Shown here piece by piece: positions 45,118 to 54,350 of a stretch of DNA of 64,000 nt. How positions within the stretch are numbered: the stretch's first letter is position 1; each line of letters starts with the position of its first letter. Where the stretch lies: assembly GCF_001439665.1 (NCBI RefSeq), contig NZ_LMAK01000073.1, positions 1 through 64,000 on the forward strand. The letters are read 5' to 3'. A model generated the notes under the pieces. The model was not told where the DNA came from. It was given only the letters and a program-made list of their open reading frames with translations, and ran no database searches. The translations under genes were made by a program, and so were the position numbers. The stretch comes from Formosa algae (GTDB lineage: Bacteria; Bacteroidota; Bacteroidia; Flavobacteriales; Flavobacteriaceae).

Positions 45118-46674
45118 ATGAAACGTATTTTCTATTTTATTTCTTGTTGTCTTTTTCTAACACTTTGGAGCTCATGCCGAAAGGATTTTGACTTTTCACC
45201 AAGTAATGGTACACTTACTTTTTCTAAAGACACCGTATATTTAGATACCGTTTTCTCTAATATTGGATCGAGCACCTACAATTTAAAAGTATACAACAAC
45301 AGTGATAACGATATTGTAATTCCCTCTCTTAAATTAGCACTTGGCGAAGATTCTGAATACCGTTTAAATGTAGATGGTATGGCAGGAAAAGTTTTTGAAG
45401 ACGTCGAAATACTGGCCAAAGACAGCATGTATATTTTTATTGAAACAACTATAGATTATAATGATTTCTCTAACTTAGAAAACACCTATTTATATACAGA
45501 TAAAATTGAATTTGATTCTGGTACTAATGCACAAGAAGTAGATTTAGTGACTTTGGTAAAAGATGCTGTTTTTATTTATCCAAGTAAAGATGATGAAGGC
45601 ATTGTAGAAACCCTAACCTTAGATATTAATGGCGAACAGGTTGAAACCACAATTCAAGGCCGATTTTTAACTGAAGACGAATTACATTTTACCAACACAA
45701 AACCTTATGTTATTTATGGGTATGCAGCTGTACCTAACGACAAAATTATGACTGTAGATGCAGGAGCACGATTACATTTTCATTCAGATTCTGGTTTATT
45801 TGTAAGCCAAGGAGCTTCGTTACAAGTGAATGGTGCTTACAGTAGTGATCGGGAAAATCTAGAAAATGAAGTCGTTTTTGAAGGCAATCGTTTAGAACCA
45901 AGTTTTTCAGACATTCCTGGACAATGGGGTACCATTTGGCTTTACGATGGTAGCATAAATAACAGTTTAAATTATGCCACTATAAAAAATGCAACCGTTG
46001 CACTTTTAAGCGAAGGTAATCCTAACGATAATAAACTTACACTTAAAAACACTCAAATTTATAACAGTAGTAATTATGGGGTTTTAGGACGAAACACCTC
46101 TATAACAGCAGAAAATATTGTAATTAATAATAGCGGACAATCGTCTTTTGCAGGAACTCTGGGTGGCCGTTATAATGTAACACATGCCACAATCGCAAAT
46201 TATTGGAGCAGCAGTTTTAGACAATATCCTGCCTTATTAATAAACAACTACTTGATAGACGATGATGATACTGCATATTTAGCCGATTTATCTGAAGCTA
46301 ATTTTAACAACTGTATTATTTACGGTAATGATAATCCTGAATTTGTTTTAGATGAAATTGAAGATGATGCTGTCGGTTTCAACTTTAAATTCACCAACTG
46401 TTTAGCTCGTTTTCAGGTATCATCTAGCAATAGTTATACTGGCGTTAATTATGATTTTGATGATACAACGCATTACGAAAACATGATTTTTAATGAAGAT
46501 CCCGATTTTAAAGACAGTGCGAATAACGAATTAATTATTGGTGAAGATTCTAATGCAATTAACCAAGGTAATTCAATATATGCCAACCAAGTACCTGTAG
46601 ATTTATTAAATACTAACAGAACTAATGCTCCTGATTTAGGCGCTTACCAACATACAATTTTCGAAGAAGAATAA
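45118..46674 (+). CDS. Right-handed beta-helix lipoprotein of unknown function
   Basis: A 518-residue outer-membrane-type lipoprotein (Cys20 in SSCRK). N-terminal beta domain (about 25-170) resembles an Ig-like or choice-of-anchor module: TLTFSKDTVYLDTVFSNIGSS. Residues about 200-450 show repeated short beta turns with Asn-rich stacks (IYNSSNYGVLGRN, NCIIYGNDNPEF), typical of a parallel beta helix. Late residues NRTNAPDLGAYQH match the ending of many Bacteroidota choice-of-anchor Q proteins. No enzymatic motif visible. Monocistronic. Confidence 0.78.
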   Translation: MKRIFYFISCCLFLTLWSSCRKDFDFSPSNGTLTFSKDTVYLDTVFSNIGSSTYNLKVYNNSDNDIVIPSLKLALGEDSEYRLNVDGMAGKVFEDVEILAKDSMYIFIETTIDYNDFSNLENTYLYTDKIEFDSGTNAQEVDLVTLVKDAVFIYPSKDDEGIVETLTLDINGEQVETTIQGRFLTEDELHFTNTKPYVIYGYAAVPNDKIMTVDAGARLHFHSDSGLFVSQGASLQVNGAYSSDRENLENEVVFEGNRLEPSFSDIPGQWGTIWLYDGSINNSLNYATIKNATVALLSEGNPNDNKLTLKNTQIYNSSNYGVLGRNTSITAENIVINNSGQSSFAGTLGGRYNVTHATIANYWSSSFRQYPALLINNYLIDDDDTAYLADLSEANFNNCIIYGNDNPEFVLDEIEDDAVGFNFKFTNCLARFQVSSSNSYTGVNYDFDDTTHYENMIFNEDPDFKDSANNELIIGEDSNAINQGNSIYANQVPVDLLNTNRTNAPDLGAYQHTIFEEE

Positions 46675-46681
46675 AACGCTT

Positions 46682-47380
46682 TTAGTTTTCATTAATTAAA
46701 TCACAATACCAAAATCCGGCTGCTTTAGTTTTATTATCTGGTGCAGGATATTCACGGTACGTCTTCTCTCCTATTGTAAACGGAATTGGTGCTTTAAACA
46801 ATGGCCCATCGAAACAAAAGGTATGAAATTCTCCATTTTCTCCACAAGGATCTACAGCTTCAGGTAAAGCGTTAATAGCATCTTGATCTAATATAGTACC
46901 CACAAAATCTGCATCAAAAAACTTAGCATCAGCACAAACAACTATCGCTTTAAACCCTAAATCCAGAAACTCTGCCATAAGTTGTTTGGTATTGCGTTTC
47001 CATAAAGGAAACACACCTTTTATACCTACTTCTAGCAATTGCATTTCTCTATAAAACTTTAAGTCTTCTAAAAAAATATCTCCAAAAGCTGCATGTGTAA
47101 AATTTGCTGCTTTTAGTTTATTTGTAGCATCAGTCATAATCGCATTATAATCGTCCATGTCCGGCTGCTCTGGTAATTCGACATACTGAATCGGAAGTCC
47201 GATAGCTTCCGTTTGTGCTTCTAATAATTCTACACGTAAACCGTGCATAGATACGCGCTTATAATGTGAATTTACAGTAGTTACTAATTGTTCTATCTTA
47301 TAGTTGTTATCTTGCATAAGCTCATACAACGCTAGAGCAGAATCTTTTCCCGTACTCCAGTTAAAATATGTTTTATTCAT
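46682..47380 (-). CDS. Dph6-type ATP pyrophosphatase (adenine nucleotide alpha hydrolase)
   Basis: A 232-residue PP-loop protein. It starts FNWSTGKDSALALYEL, the STGKDS loop that binds ATP pyrophosphate (usually SGGKDS). Other landmarks: VSMHGLRVELLEAQ, HAAFGDIFLEDLKFYRE, CADAKF, and DPCGENGEFHTFCFDGPLF. The archaeal and eukaryotic relatives make diphthamide, which bacteria lack, so the bacterial substrate is unknown. It follows the S41 peptidase gene by 9 bases and is probably cotranscribed. Confidence 0.85.
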   Translation of the reverse strand: MNKTYFNWSTGKDSALALYELMQDNNYKIEQLVTTVNSHYKRVSMHGLRVELLEAQTEAIGLPIQYVELPEQPDMDDYNAIMTDATNKLKAANFTHAAFGDIFLEDLKFYREMQLLEVGIKGVFPLWKRNTKQLMAEFLDLGFKAIVVCADAKFFDADFVGTILDQDAINALPEAVDPCGENGEFHTFCFDGPLFKAPIPFTIGEKTYREYPAPDNKTKAAGFWYCDLINEN

Positions 47381-47389
47381 TCTTAAAGT

Positions 47390-48871
47390 TTAATCTACAT
47401 ACATGCTATTTGGAAATGGCTGAAGCATTTTACTATGGCTTACTTCTTTTAGATTAGACGTTTCTGAAGTCGTCATGATGCGTCCGGTTCCGGTAATATC
47501 ACTAATAGCTGCAGCTAACAAAGGCTCGGAAACATCTCCCAGTTCGCCTAAGTTTCCGTAATCTTCTTTTAAATAAATATCCGGATCTAAACCATCAAAA
47601 TAGTCTGTATTGCCATTAGCGTTAGACGATTTATAGATTAGAGGCTGCATAGCATAAGTATGTGTTGCATTTACTTCTGTTTTACTAAATGTTGGAGAAT
47701 CGTATAACGTTCTTGAAGCTTGATATTTTCCAACAGTAACATCTCCAACCTGAACTACATCTATATAAGGCGTAAGTCCGTTTATAATAAGCTCACTCGC
47801 AGAAGCCGTACTTTGAGACGTAATGACGTAAACTTTACTAAAATTTAAATGATTTATAGACTCACTAAACGTAACAGAATTTGTAGTAGTTGTTTTTTCC
47901 ATGATATCTACAAACGGATTTAATAAATCTTCTGGACTATTGGTTTCAAAATACGTTTGCCAATCACTATTCCATTCTTCCTTTACAAATACATCTCCAG
48001 TAAATTGACCTGTTATCATAGAAGCTAACCACGTTGCTGTACTTACAGAACCACCTGGATTGTAACGTAAATCCAAAACCAAATCTGTTATTCCTTCACT
48101 TTTAAATGTTCCAAAAGCCGCATTTAATTCTGAATCGAATGTATCTGTACCGGTAAAGCCGTTATACATTAGGTATCCAATTTTCTTTCCGTTGTTTTCA
48201 ATAACACGCTGATCTAAAATGGGATTTTCAGTATACGTAGATTTTACTAAAGCTATTTCTTCTGTATTACTTTCAATCACATCATCTGTTGTTGTTACGG
48301 TTCCTTGATTATTATAAGTAGCCATACCTATAGTATAAGCGTCTGCTTCTAGAAGATCTATATTAGTATCTGATGACGAATTGTAATACAAACTTACACC
48401 GTCTACCCTATTAAAAATATCGCCACGTTTTACGCCTTTTAATTCGGCATCTGTACCTGGCAACACATAGCGCACATAACCAAAAACAACATCGGCTGTA
48501 CCTAATTTTACCAATCCATATTCCATACCGTGTGTTGTAGATTCTCCACTAAAAGCTTGTTCTAAGGCAATATAATCGTCGGTAATCCAACTAAATCGAT
48601 CTTCGGTATCTGTATTATACAGTAAACTATAAAATAAATCTTCTGGAGATGAATAATTATTTAAATAACTTTCATAAGCTTCATTAGATGCAAATCTATC
48701 ATCATATAAATCTGGCACATTATCTTTATATAAGTAGTAGGTGTTCATCCCGCGCCAAACAAAATCATTTATATCTGAGACTGTTACAGGGAAATCATCT
48801 TCATCTTTAGCACAATTTGTGAAGCAAAACAGCAATACAAACAGGTAGAGATAAGGTTTTAAATCTTGCAT
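47390..48871 (-). CDS. S41-family (CtpA-like) serine peptidase lipoprotein
   Basis: A 493-residue lipoprotein (lipobox CFTNC, Cys20). Residues 30-100 are an N-terminal domain, a PDZ-like region with GVKRGDIFNRVDGVS follows near 115-215. The tail-specific-protease core is near 220-400: DLVLDLRYNPGGSVST and SQSTASASELIING (catalytic Ser about 357, with downstream Lys in VGKYQAS). Predicted processing of periplasmic proteins. Divergent from the ECF sigma gene with 128 bases between. Confidence 0.9.
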   Translation of the reverse strand: MQDLKPYLYLFVLLFCFTNCAKDEDDFPVTVSDINDFVWRGMNTYYLYKDNVPDLYDDRFASNEAYESYLNNYSSPEDLFYSLLYNTDTEDRFSWITDDYIALEQAFSGESTTHGMEYGLVKLGTADVVFGYVRYVLPGTDAELKGVKRGDIFNRVDGVSLYYNSSSDTNIDLLEADAYTIGMATYNNQGTVTTTDDVIESNTEEIALVKSTYTENPILDQRVIENNGKKIGYLMYNGFTGTDTFDSELNAAFGTFKSEGITDLVLDLRYNPGGSVSTATWLASMITGQFTGDVFVKEEWNSDWQTYFETNSPEDLLNPFVDIMEKTTTTNSVTFSESINHLNFSKVYVITSQSTASASELIINGLTPYIDVVQVGDVTVGKYQASRTLYDSPTFSKTEVNATHTYAMQPLIYKSSNANGNTDYFDGLDPDIYLKEDYGNLGELGDVSEPLLAAAISDITGTGRIMTTSETSNLKEVSHSKMLQPFPNSMYVD

Positions 48872-48999
48872 ATTTAATTAGGTATAATGGTTAAATTTAC
48901 TTGAATTAACATCAGTTTAAAAATTTTTAGTAACAAATTATAAAATCAGTCGTCGTAATATTAAATAACCACAATTAGATTAACAACCGACCTTTAAAC

Positions 49000-49509
49000 A
49001 TGACTCAGTCAGAATTTTTAAATACCGTAATGCCTTTTAAAGATAAAGTATATCGTTTAGCAAAACGTTTACTTATCTCTAATGAAGAAGCCGAAGATGC
49101 TACGCAAGAGGTATTACTAAAATTATGGTCTAATAAAAAGAAGATGCAGTCGTATAAAAATGTTGAAGCATTTTCTATGACCATGACTAAGAATTTATGT
49201 TTTGATAAGTTGAAATCTAAGCAAGCACAAAATTTAAAAATTGTGCACAGTAATTACGAAGACCACAAAACAAGTATTCAAAAACAAGTAGAAGCAGTAG
49301 ACAGTTTAGATTGGGTAGGAAAAATAATTGAAACGTTACCCGAACAACAACGACTAGTTATACAGTTAAGAGATATAGAACAATACGATTTAGAAGAAAT
49401 TGCAAAAATGTTAGATATGAAAAATACAGCGGTTAGAGTCGCATTATCTAGAGCAAGAAAAACAATTAGAGAACAATTAACTAATACACATAATTATGGT
49501 ATTAAATAA
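49000..49509 (+). CDS. ECF-family RNA polymerase sigma factor
   Basis: A 169-residue sigma factor with only regions 2 and 4. Region 2: EEAEDATQEVLLKLW (about 28-42). Region 4: LPEQQRLVIQLRDIEQYDLE (about 115-135) with the helix-turn-helix EEIAKMLDMKNTAVRVALSRARKTIREQL. It heads a co-oriented set: the next gene overlaps its end by 14 bases, then two DUF4252 genes. The downstream protein is the likely anti-sigma factor. Confidence 0.92.
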   Translation: MTQSEFLNTVMPFKDKVYRLAKRLLISNEEAEDATQEVLLKLWSNKKKMQSYKNVEAFSMTMTKNLCFDKLKSKQAQNLKIVHSNYEDHKTSIQKQVEAVDSLDWVGKIIETLPEQQRLVIQLRDIEQYDLEEIAKMLDMKNTAVRVALSRARKTIREQLTNTHNYGIK

Positions 49510-49987
49510 TATAGAACACTTATTAGAGAAGTACGAAAATGGAGATACAACTTTACAAGAAGAAGCACAACTAAGAGCGTACTTTGAACAAGAAGATATT
49601 GCACCACATTTAGAAGTTTACAAACCTTTATTTGCTTATTTTAAAGCCAGTCAAGATGATACGTATACCAAAGACATTCCACTAAAAACTAAGAAAACAA
49701 ATATGTATTCGTGGTTAACTGTCGCAGCTGTAGCCGTACTAATGCTTGGATTTTATTTTAAATCTTCTCAAAACGTAACCACTATAGACAACGATTTGGG
49801 CACTATACAAGATCCGCAATTGGCCTATAATGAAGTAGTAAAATCTTTAGAGCTTATTTCAAAATCTCTAAATAAAGGTGCAGCAACTGTAGGGTATTTA
49901 GAATCTTACAATACTGGTATGGCAACTGTAGGCTATATTAATGAATTAGAACAATCTACAAACATTATTTTCAAAAACAAAAATTAA
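49496..49987 (+). CDS. Putative anti-sigma factor with one membrane helix
   Basis: A 163-residue protein that overlaps the sigma gene by 14 bases. The N-terminal cytoplasmic part (1-68; IEHLLEKYENGDTTLQEEAQLRAYF) resembles the zinc-free anti-sigma module common in Bacteroidota. A single helix lies at about 70-87 (SWLTVAAVAVLMLGFYF). The remainder faces the periplasm and carries a short repeat (ATVGYLESYNTGMATVGYINE). Function is inferred from position and topology. Confidence 0.7.
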   Translation: MVLNNIEHLLEKYENGDTTLQEEAQLRAYFEQEDIAPHLEVYKPLFAYFKASQDDTYTKDIPLKTKKTNMYSWLTVAAVAVLMLGFYFKSSQNVTTIDNDLGTIQDPQLAYNEVVKSLELISKSLNKGAATVGYLESYNTGMATVGYINELEQSTNIIFKNKN

Positions 49988-49993
49988 AAAATT

Positions 49994-50584
49994 ATGAATA
50001 CGACTATAAATAAAAACCCAGAAACTATGACTAAAAAAATAATCTTATTTGCACTTATAATGGTCCTACTTCCTGCAAGCATGATGGCGCAAAGTATTTT
50101 TGACAAATACAGTGAAAATCCAGATGTAACCTATGTAAACATTAAACCTAAAATGTTTCAGATGTTGGCGAAGTTAGATATTAGCACAGACGATGCAGAG
50201 TCTCAGGCTTACCTAAACATGGTAAATAGCATTACTAGTTTTAAAACCATAATCACAGACGATAAAGCCATTGCTGCAGATATTTCTAAATGGATGACTT
50301 CTAAACAAGGTGGTTTAGACGAATTAATGGAAGTAAAAGATGATGGTCGTGAAGTTAAGTTTTATGTAAAAGAAGGACGCGATGCAGACCACGTAAAAGA
50401 ACTTTTAATTTTTGTAAATGGTATTGGCAATTTAACCAAAGATGCTAACATTGAGATTAACGGCAAGAATCGTGAAATTGAAACCGTAGTTGCGCTTTTA
50501 ACTGGAGATATAGATTTAAACGAAATCTCTAAACTTACAAGTAAAATGAATATTCCAGGTGGCGAACACTTAAAAAACAAATAA
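49994..50584 (+). CDS. DUF4252 protein, copy 1 (exported)
   Basis: A 196-residue exported protein of the DUF4252 family. The frame opens at 49994, but starting at Met12 (50027) gives a standard signal peptide, MTKKIILFALIM. Mature protein begins after MMAQS; the core has TYVNIKPKMFQMLAKLDIS and KEGRDADHVKELLIFVNG. Role unknown; the ECF/anti-sigma/DUF4252 arrangement suggests envelope stress sensing or response. Confidence 0.8.
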   Translation: MNTTINKNPETMTKKIILFALIMVLLPASMMAQSIFDKYSENPDVTYVNIKPKMFQMLAKLDISTDDAESQAYLNMVNSITSFKTIITDDKAIAADISKWMTSKQGGLDELMEVKDDGREVKFYVKEGRDADHVKELLIFVNGIGNLTKDANIEINGKNREIETVVALLTGDIDLNEISKLTSKMNIPGGEHLKNK

Positions 50585-50642
50585 TCCATTAACCTATAAC
50601 CGAGTGCTTACTAAAAGCACTCGGCTAACAACCTTTAAAACA

Positions 50643-51188
50643 ATGAAAACACATAACTATATTATTGCTATTGCTTTTTGCTTCGGACTCTTACTTAGCA
50701 GTTGCAGCTCTAAACCTACACTACAAACGTATATAGTAGATCACCAAGAAGCACCAAATTTTACGACTGTAGATTTACCCTTATCGGTATTAAATGTAGA
50801 TGAATCTAAATTAAACGAAGATCAAAAAACAGCCTACAATTCTATTAAAAGATTAAACTTTTTAGGGTATAAAAAAGAGACTACAGAACCAGACGCTTAT
50901 TTAACTGAAAAAACTCAAGTAGAAGCTATTCTAAATAATGACGCGTATAACGAACTTATGGTTATAAATAATCACGGCGGAAAATTTACCCTGAAATATT
51001 TAGGAGACGATGAAGAATCTATAGACGAACTTATTGTTTATGGAAACGCTAAAGATACTGGTTTTGGAATCCTAAGAGTGTTGGGAGACGATATGAAACC
51101 GTCACAAATTATGTCTTTAGCCAAAGCATTAGAGCAAGAAGATGTAGATATGTCTAAAGTAAAAAATGCCATAGACTTCTTTAATTAA
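50643..51188 (+). CDS. DUF4252 lipoprotein, copy 2
   Basis: A 181-residue lipoprotein; the start at 50643 gives MKTHNYIIAIAFCFGLLLSS with lipobox SSCSS, so I prefer it over the longer form at 50604, which lies in the 58-base gap after copy 1. Weakly similar to copy 1 in length and segments, for example YNELMVINNHGGKFTLKYLGD and AKALEQEDVDM. Last gene of the sigma operon, followed by a strong bidirectional terminator. Confidence 0.8.
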   Translation: MKTHNYIIAIAFCFGLLLSSCSSKPTLQTYIVDHQEAPNFTTVDLPLSVLNVDESKLNEDQKTAYNSIKRLNFLGYKKETTEPDAYLTEKTQVEAILNNDAYNELMVINNHGGKFTLKYLGDDEESIDELIVYGNAKDTGFGILRVLGDDMKPSQIMSLAKALEQEDVDMSKVKNAIDFFN

Positions 51189-51226
51189 CGAAAGAAGAAG
51201 ACTAGTATTTAAAACATACGTATAAA

Positions 51227-51261
51227 AAAACAGGCTATCCAAAATATGGATAGCCTGTTTT
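51227..51261. terminator. Bidirectional terminator
   Basis: AAAACAGGCTATCC (51227-51240) with its exact complement 51248-51261, loop AAAATAT. It lies between convergent DUF4252 and yajC genes. Confidence 0.95.
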
Positions 51262-51279
51262 TTATTGTAGTCTAAATTA

Positions 51280-51573
51280 TTATTTAGAAACTTCTGTTTT
51301 GTTTAAAGCTGAACTCATTTCCATAGAAATAGAAGAACGTTCAAATTTAATTTTACCTGCAAGGGTTTCAATAACACAAGTATTATCTTTATCGTTTAAA
51401 TCGACAACTTTTCCGTGCATACCACTTTTAGTGATTACACGATCACCGCGTTTTAATTCGCTGGCGAATTTCTTTTCTTTTTTCTGACGTTTCATTTGTG
51501 GTGCAATCATAAAGAAATACACAACCACAAACATTAAAATAAACGGTAAAACAGAACTTATACCTTCTCCCAT
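51280..51573 (-). CDS. yajC: Preprotein translocase subunit YajC
   Basis: A 97-residue membrane protein of the Sec accessory complex SecDF-YajC. One helix (about 10-27, LPFILMFVVVYFFMI), then a KRQKKEKKFASELKRGDRVITKSGMHGKVVDL stretch typical of YajC. It follows the DUF1573 gene by 4 bases and is the last gene of nusB-DUF1573-yajC. Confidence 0.93.
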   Translation of the reverse strand: MGEGISSVLPFILMFVVVYFFMIAPQMKRQKKEKKFASELKRGDRVITKSGMHGKVVDLNDKDNTCVIETLAGKIKFERSSISMEMSSALNKTEVSK

Positions 51574-51577
51574 TATA

Positions 51578-52072
51578 TTAAGACTGAATTTGAGGTGTAG
51601 CTAAATGTGATTTTACTTCGGCATTAGGATCTGGCTTAACAAAAGCTTTAATTTTCACCATATCTCTACCTGTTTCTGTGTTAGATGTAACAGTAATTGT
51701 TTTTGTTACATTATTAGCGCCAGAACCATTAAACTTTACAGTAAATTTTCCAGTTTCTCCTGGTGCTAAAGGAGCTTTACTCCAATCTTGAGGCACTGTA
51801 CACCCACAAGAACTTGCAATATTTGTAATTACTAAAGGAGCTTCTCCTGTATTTTTATATTCGAAAACAGTTTCTACTGCAGTTTTAGATTCTATAGTTC
51901 CAAAATCATGCTCAGTTTCTGTAAATGTAATCTGAGGAAATTTAGAAGAATTTGCATCACGTTCTGCTGCTACAGCTACGTTTTCTTCATTTACTTTTTT
52001 AGAAGCATCCTCTTTACATGCTGTAAAAGCGATTAGACATAAAGCGCCTAAACCTAATATCATTTTTTTCAT
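51578..52072 (-). CDS. DUF1573 lipoprotein
   Basis: A 164-residue lipoprotein (lipobox FTACKED, Cys19). The DUF1573 domain (about 50-160) has TEHDFGTIESKTAVETVFEY, SSCGCTVPQDWSKAPLAPGE and the CGC turn typical of the family, which has an Ig-like fold. Function unknown. Conserved location between nusB and yajC in flavobacteria supports a link to envelope biogenesis. Confidence 0.9.
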   Translation of the reverse strand: MKKMILGLGALCLIAFTACKEDASKKVNEENVAVAAERDANSSKFPQITFTETEHDFGTIESKTAVETVFEYKNTGEAPLVITNIASSCGCTVPQDWSKAPLAPGETGKFTVKFNGSGANNVTKTITVTSNTETGRDMVKIKAFVKPDPNAEVKSHLATPQIQS

Positions 52073-52118
52073 AATAAATATATTTTTTTAAAGTTATAAA
52101 AGTACTAATAATTTCGAA

Positions 52119-53063
52119 CTACATCAACCCTCGTCCTACTTTATTTAAAGTCCCTTTTTCCTGATATTCCTTAACAATTTTGTCTAAAATACCATTTATA
52201 AAGATGCTGCTTTTTGGAGTTGAATATTCTTTAGCAATTTCTAGATATTCATTAATAGTTACTTTAACAGGAATAGACGGGAACTTTTGAAGTTCGCAAA
52301 CGGCCATTTGCATAAGTATATAATCAATTTGCGCTATACGTTCTGCTTCCCAGTTTTTTGCTTTATTGTCAATTTCGGCATTCAATTTAGTCGTGTTTAA
52401 AATTGTTTTCTTAAACAAACTAGTAGCGAATTCTTTATCATCTAAATCTTTATACAATTTAGGCACAAAGTAAGCATCTGAAACGTTTGGTTTAGATTTA
52501 CGTAACAATTTTAAAATGGCTGTATTTACAGTTGGTAAATCATCTAACCAAGTTAAATTTTTGTCTTCTAAATAATCGTAAAGTTTTTCGTTTGGAGCAA
52601 TAATCTCTTTAAACACATCTACAATAAAATGTTTGTCTGCTTTAAAGTCGGATGTACGTGTTTCCATATACTCCTTATACAAATCACTTGTTATAATGGC
52701 TTTGTAAATAACCTCTACATATTCGTTATCTAATTCCCAGTTATCTACACCATAAGTTCTAATGGTATCTTTAAGAAGATTATTTTGCTTTAATAATTGA
52801 AGCACTTCATTATTAGCCAATTTTCTATTAGGATCTTTATCTTCTGAAGTCGCTAAATGTTTTAATTGGGATTTGTCAAGATGATTTTCAACACGTTTTT
52901 GAACCTCAATTAACAATGATAATTGTAACAGGTATAGATGATACATATCGTCTAAACTATTAAGTAAAAACTTTTGATCGTTTTTAAAATCACCACTTTC
53001 ACCACCTTTAAAAGCATAGATGGTTTGCATTACTTTTACGCGAATATGTCTTCTATTAAGCAT
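52119..53063 (-). CDS. nusB: Transcription antitermination protein NusB, long form
   Basis: NusB binds boxA RNA with S10 to support rRNA antitermination. At 314 residues it is more than twice E. coli NusB (139). The NusB core is in the C-terminal part (about 190-305: WEAERIAQIDYILMQMAVCEL, KVTINEYLEIAKEYSTPKSS). The N-terminal RHIRVKVMQTIYAFKGGES is the NusB start, with a long helical insertion between. The long form is usual in Bacteroidota. First gene of the nusB-DUF1573-yajC cluster. Confidence 0.93.
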   Translation of the reverse strand: MLNRRHIRVKVMQTIYAFKGGESGDFKNDQKFLLNSLDDMYHLYLLQLSLLIEVQKRVENHLDKSQLKHLATSEDKDPNRKLANNEVLQLLKQNNLLKDTIRTYGVDNWELDNEYVEVIYKAIITSDLYKEYMETRTSDFKADKHFIVDVFKEIIAPNEKLYDYLEDKNLTWLDDLPTVNTAILKLLRKSKPNVSDAYFVPKLYKDLDDKEFATSLFKKTILNTTKLNAEIDNKAKNWEAERIAQIDYILMQMAVCELQKFPSIPVKVTINEYLEIAKEYSTPKSSIFINGILDKIVKEYQEKGTLNKVGRGLM

Positions 53064-53127
53064 AGTTACAAAGAACTTTTAACCTCCTTTCCGGAGCATG
53101 AATGATAGCCTTAACGGCCTTTAAATT

Positions 53128-53161
53128 AAAAAAAAGCCGAAAGTTAAATTAACTTTCGGCT
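53128..53161 (-). terminator. Terminator of the amino-acid dehydrogenase gene
   Basis: AGCCGAAAGTTAA (53135-53147) and its exact complement (53149-53161), with a T-run on the minus strand from 53128-53135. It lies 30 bases past the dehydrogenase stop. Confidence 0.93.
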
Positions 53162-53190
53162 GCAAAAATAAGGTTTTTAATCAAATAACA

Positions 53191-54294
53191 TTATTTATTA
53201 TTCGCTTTTTTTCTAGCATCAATTCTAGCTGTAGCGATGCTTAAAGCAGCCTGATTTGTTGTCATTTTATAAACATCGGCATTATTAAGAATCTCTAACG
53301 TTGTGTTGTATATATTTTGAGTTTTACTCATGATTTCGTCTTTTCCGTAATTTGCAATTTCTGCATATACGTTAATAATACCACCGGCATTAATTAAAAA
53401 ATCGGGTGCATATACAATACCACGATTTTGTAAAATAGCACCGTGCACTTGCTCGTTAGCTAACTGATTGTTCGCTGCACCAGCAATAACTTGTGCTTGT
53501 ATTTTGTTAACAGTATCGTCATTTATGGTTGCTCCTAAAGCACAAGGCGCATAAATATCTACCGCTTCACTATATAAATCTTTCCCTTTGTAAATTTTAG
53601 CACCGTAAGTTTTGCTTACAATTTCTAAACGTTCTTTACTAATATCGCTAATTATAACTTTAGCACCTTCTTTAGTTAAATAATCTACAAGCGTTTCACC
53701 AACATGACCAATTCCTTGAACCATTACAGATTTCCCTTCAAGATTATCTGAACCAAATTTAAATTTGGCTGCAGCTTTCATTCCCATATACACACCATAG
53801 GCTGTAATTGGAGACGGATTTCCAGCACCACCTTTAGATTCTGAAATTCCAGTAACATAAGGTGTAACCTCTCGCACCAAATCCATATCAGAAGTTTCCA
53901 TACCAACATCTTCAGCAGTAATATATTTTCCGCTTAAAGAGTTCACGTACTCACCAAATTTTCTCATCAATTCTGGCGATTTTTGTGTTTTAGCATCACC
54001 TATAATTACAGCTTTACCACCACCCAAGTCTAAACCGGTAACAGCAGCTTTATAGGTCATTCCGCGAGATAAACGTAACACGTCATTTAACGCTTCCCAT
54101 TCATTATTGTAATTCCACATTCTAGTCCCTCCCAAAGCAGGTCCTAATACCGTGTTATGAATACCAATAATTGCTTTTAAACCTGTATCTTTGTCATTGC
54201 AAAAAACAACTTGCTCATGATTATTGAAAGAATGTTGACCGAAAACTGGGTCGACCTTATACAGTTCATTTACACTTACAACCTCTGAAACCAT
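53191..54294 (-). CDS. Leu/Phe/Val-type amino-acid dehydrogenase
   Basis: A 367-residue NAD-linked oxidative deaminase. Catalytic residues K82 and K94 lie in LRLSRGMTYKAAVTGLDLGGGKAV, with the substrate loop GPALGGTRMWNY. The nucleotide fold begins near KSVMVQGIGHVGETL (GxGxxG). Family length agrees with leucine/valine dehydrogenases (about 364) rather than glutamate dehydrogenase (about 450). It makes branched-chain 2-oxo acids, precursors of iso-fatty acids prominent in flavobacteria. Exact substrate is uncertain. Confidence 0.9.
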   Translation of the reverse strand: MVSEVVSVNELYKVDPVFGQHSFNNHEQVVFCNDKDTGLKAIIGIHNTVLGPALGGTRMWNYNNEWEALNDVLRLSRGMTYKAAVTGLDLGGGKAVIIGDAKTQKSPELMRKFGEYVNSLSGKYITAEDVGMETSDMDLVREVTPYVTGISESKGGAGNPSPITAYGVYMGMKAAAKFKFGSDNLEGKSVMVQGIGHVGETLVDYLTKEGAKVIISDISKERLEIVSKTYGAKIYKGKDLYSEAVDIYAPCALGATINDDTVNKIQAQVIAGAANNQLANEQVHGAILQNRGIVYAPDFLINAGGIINVYAEIANYGKDEIMSKTQNIYNTTLEILNNADVYKMTTNQAALSIATARIDARKKANNK

Positions 54295-54350
54295 TTTAAT
54301 TATGTATTAATTATACTTGATTGATTTGATATTTTAATAAAAACAAAGCG

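Noticed and set aside
53135-53161. A 27-base near-perfect palindrome considered as an operator
   Set aside because: It has a T-run on the minus strand and sits just past the dehydrogenase stop, so it is a terminator.
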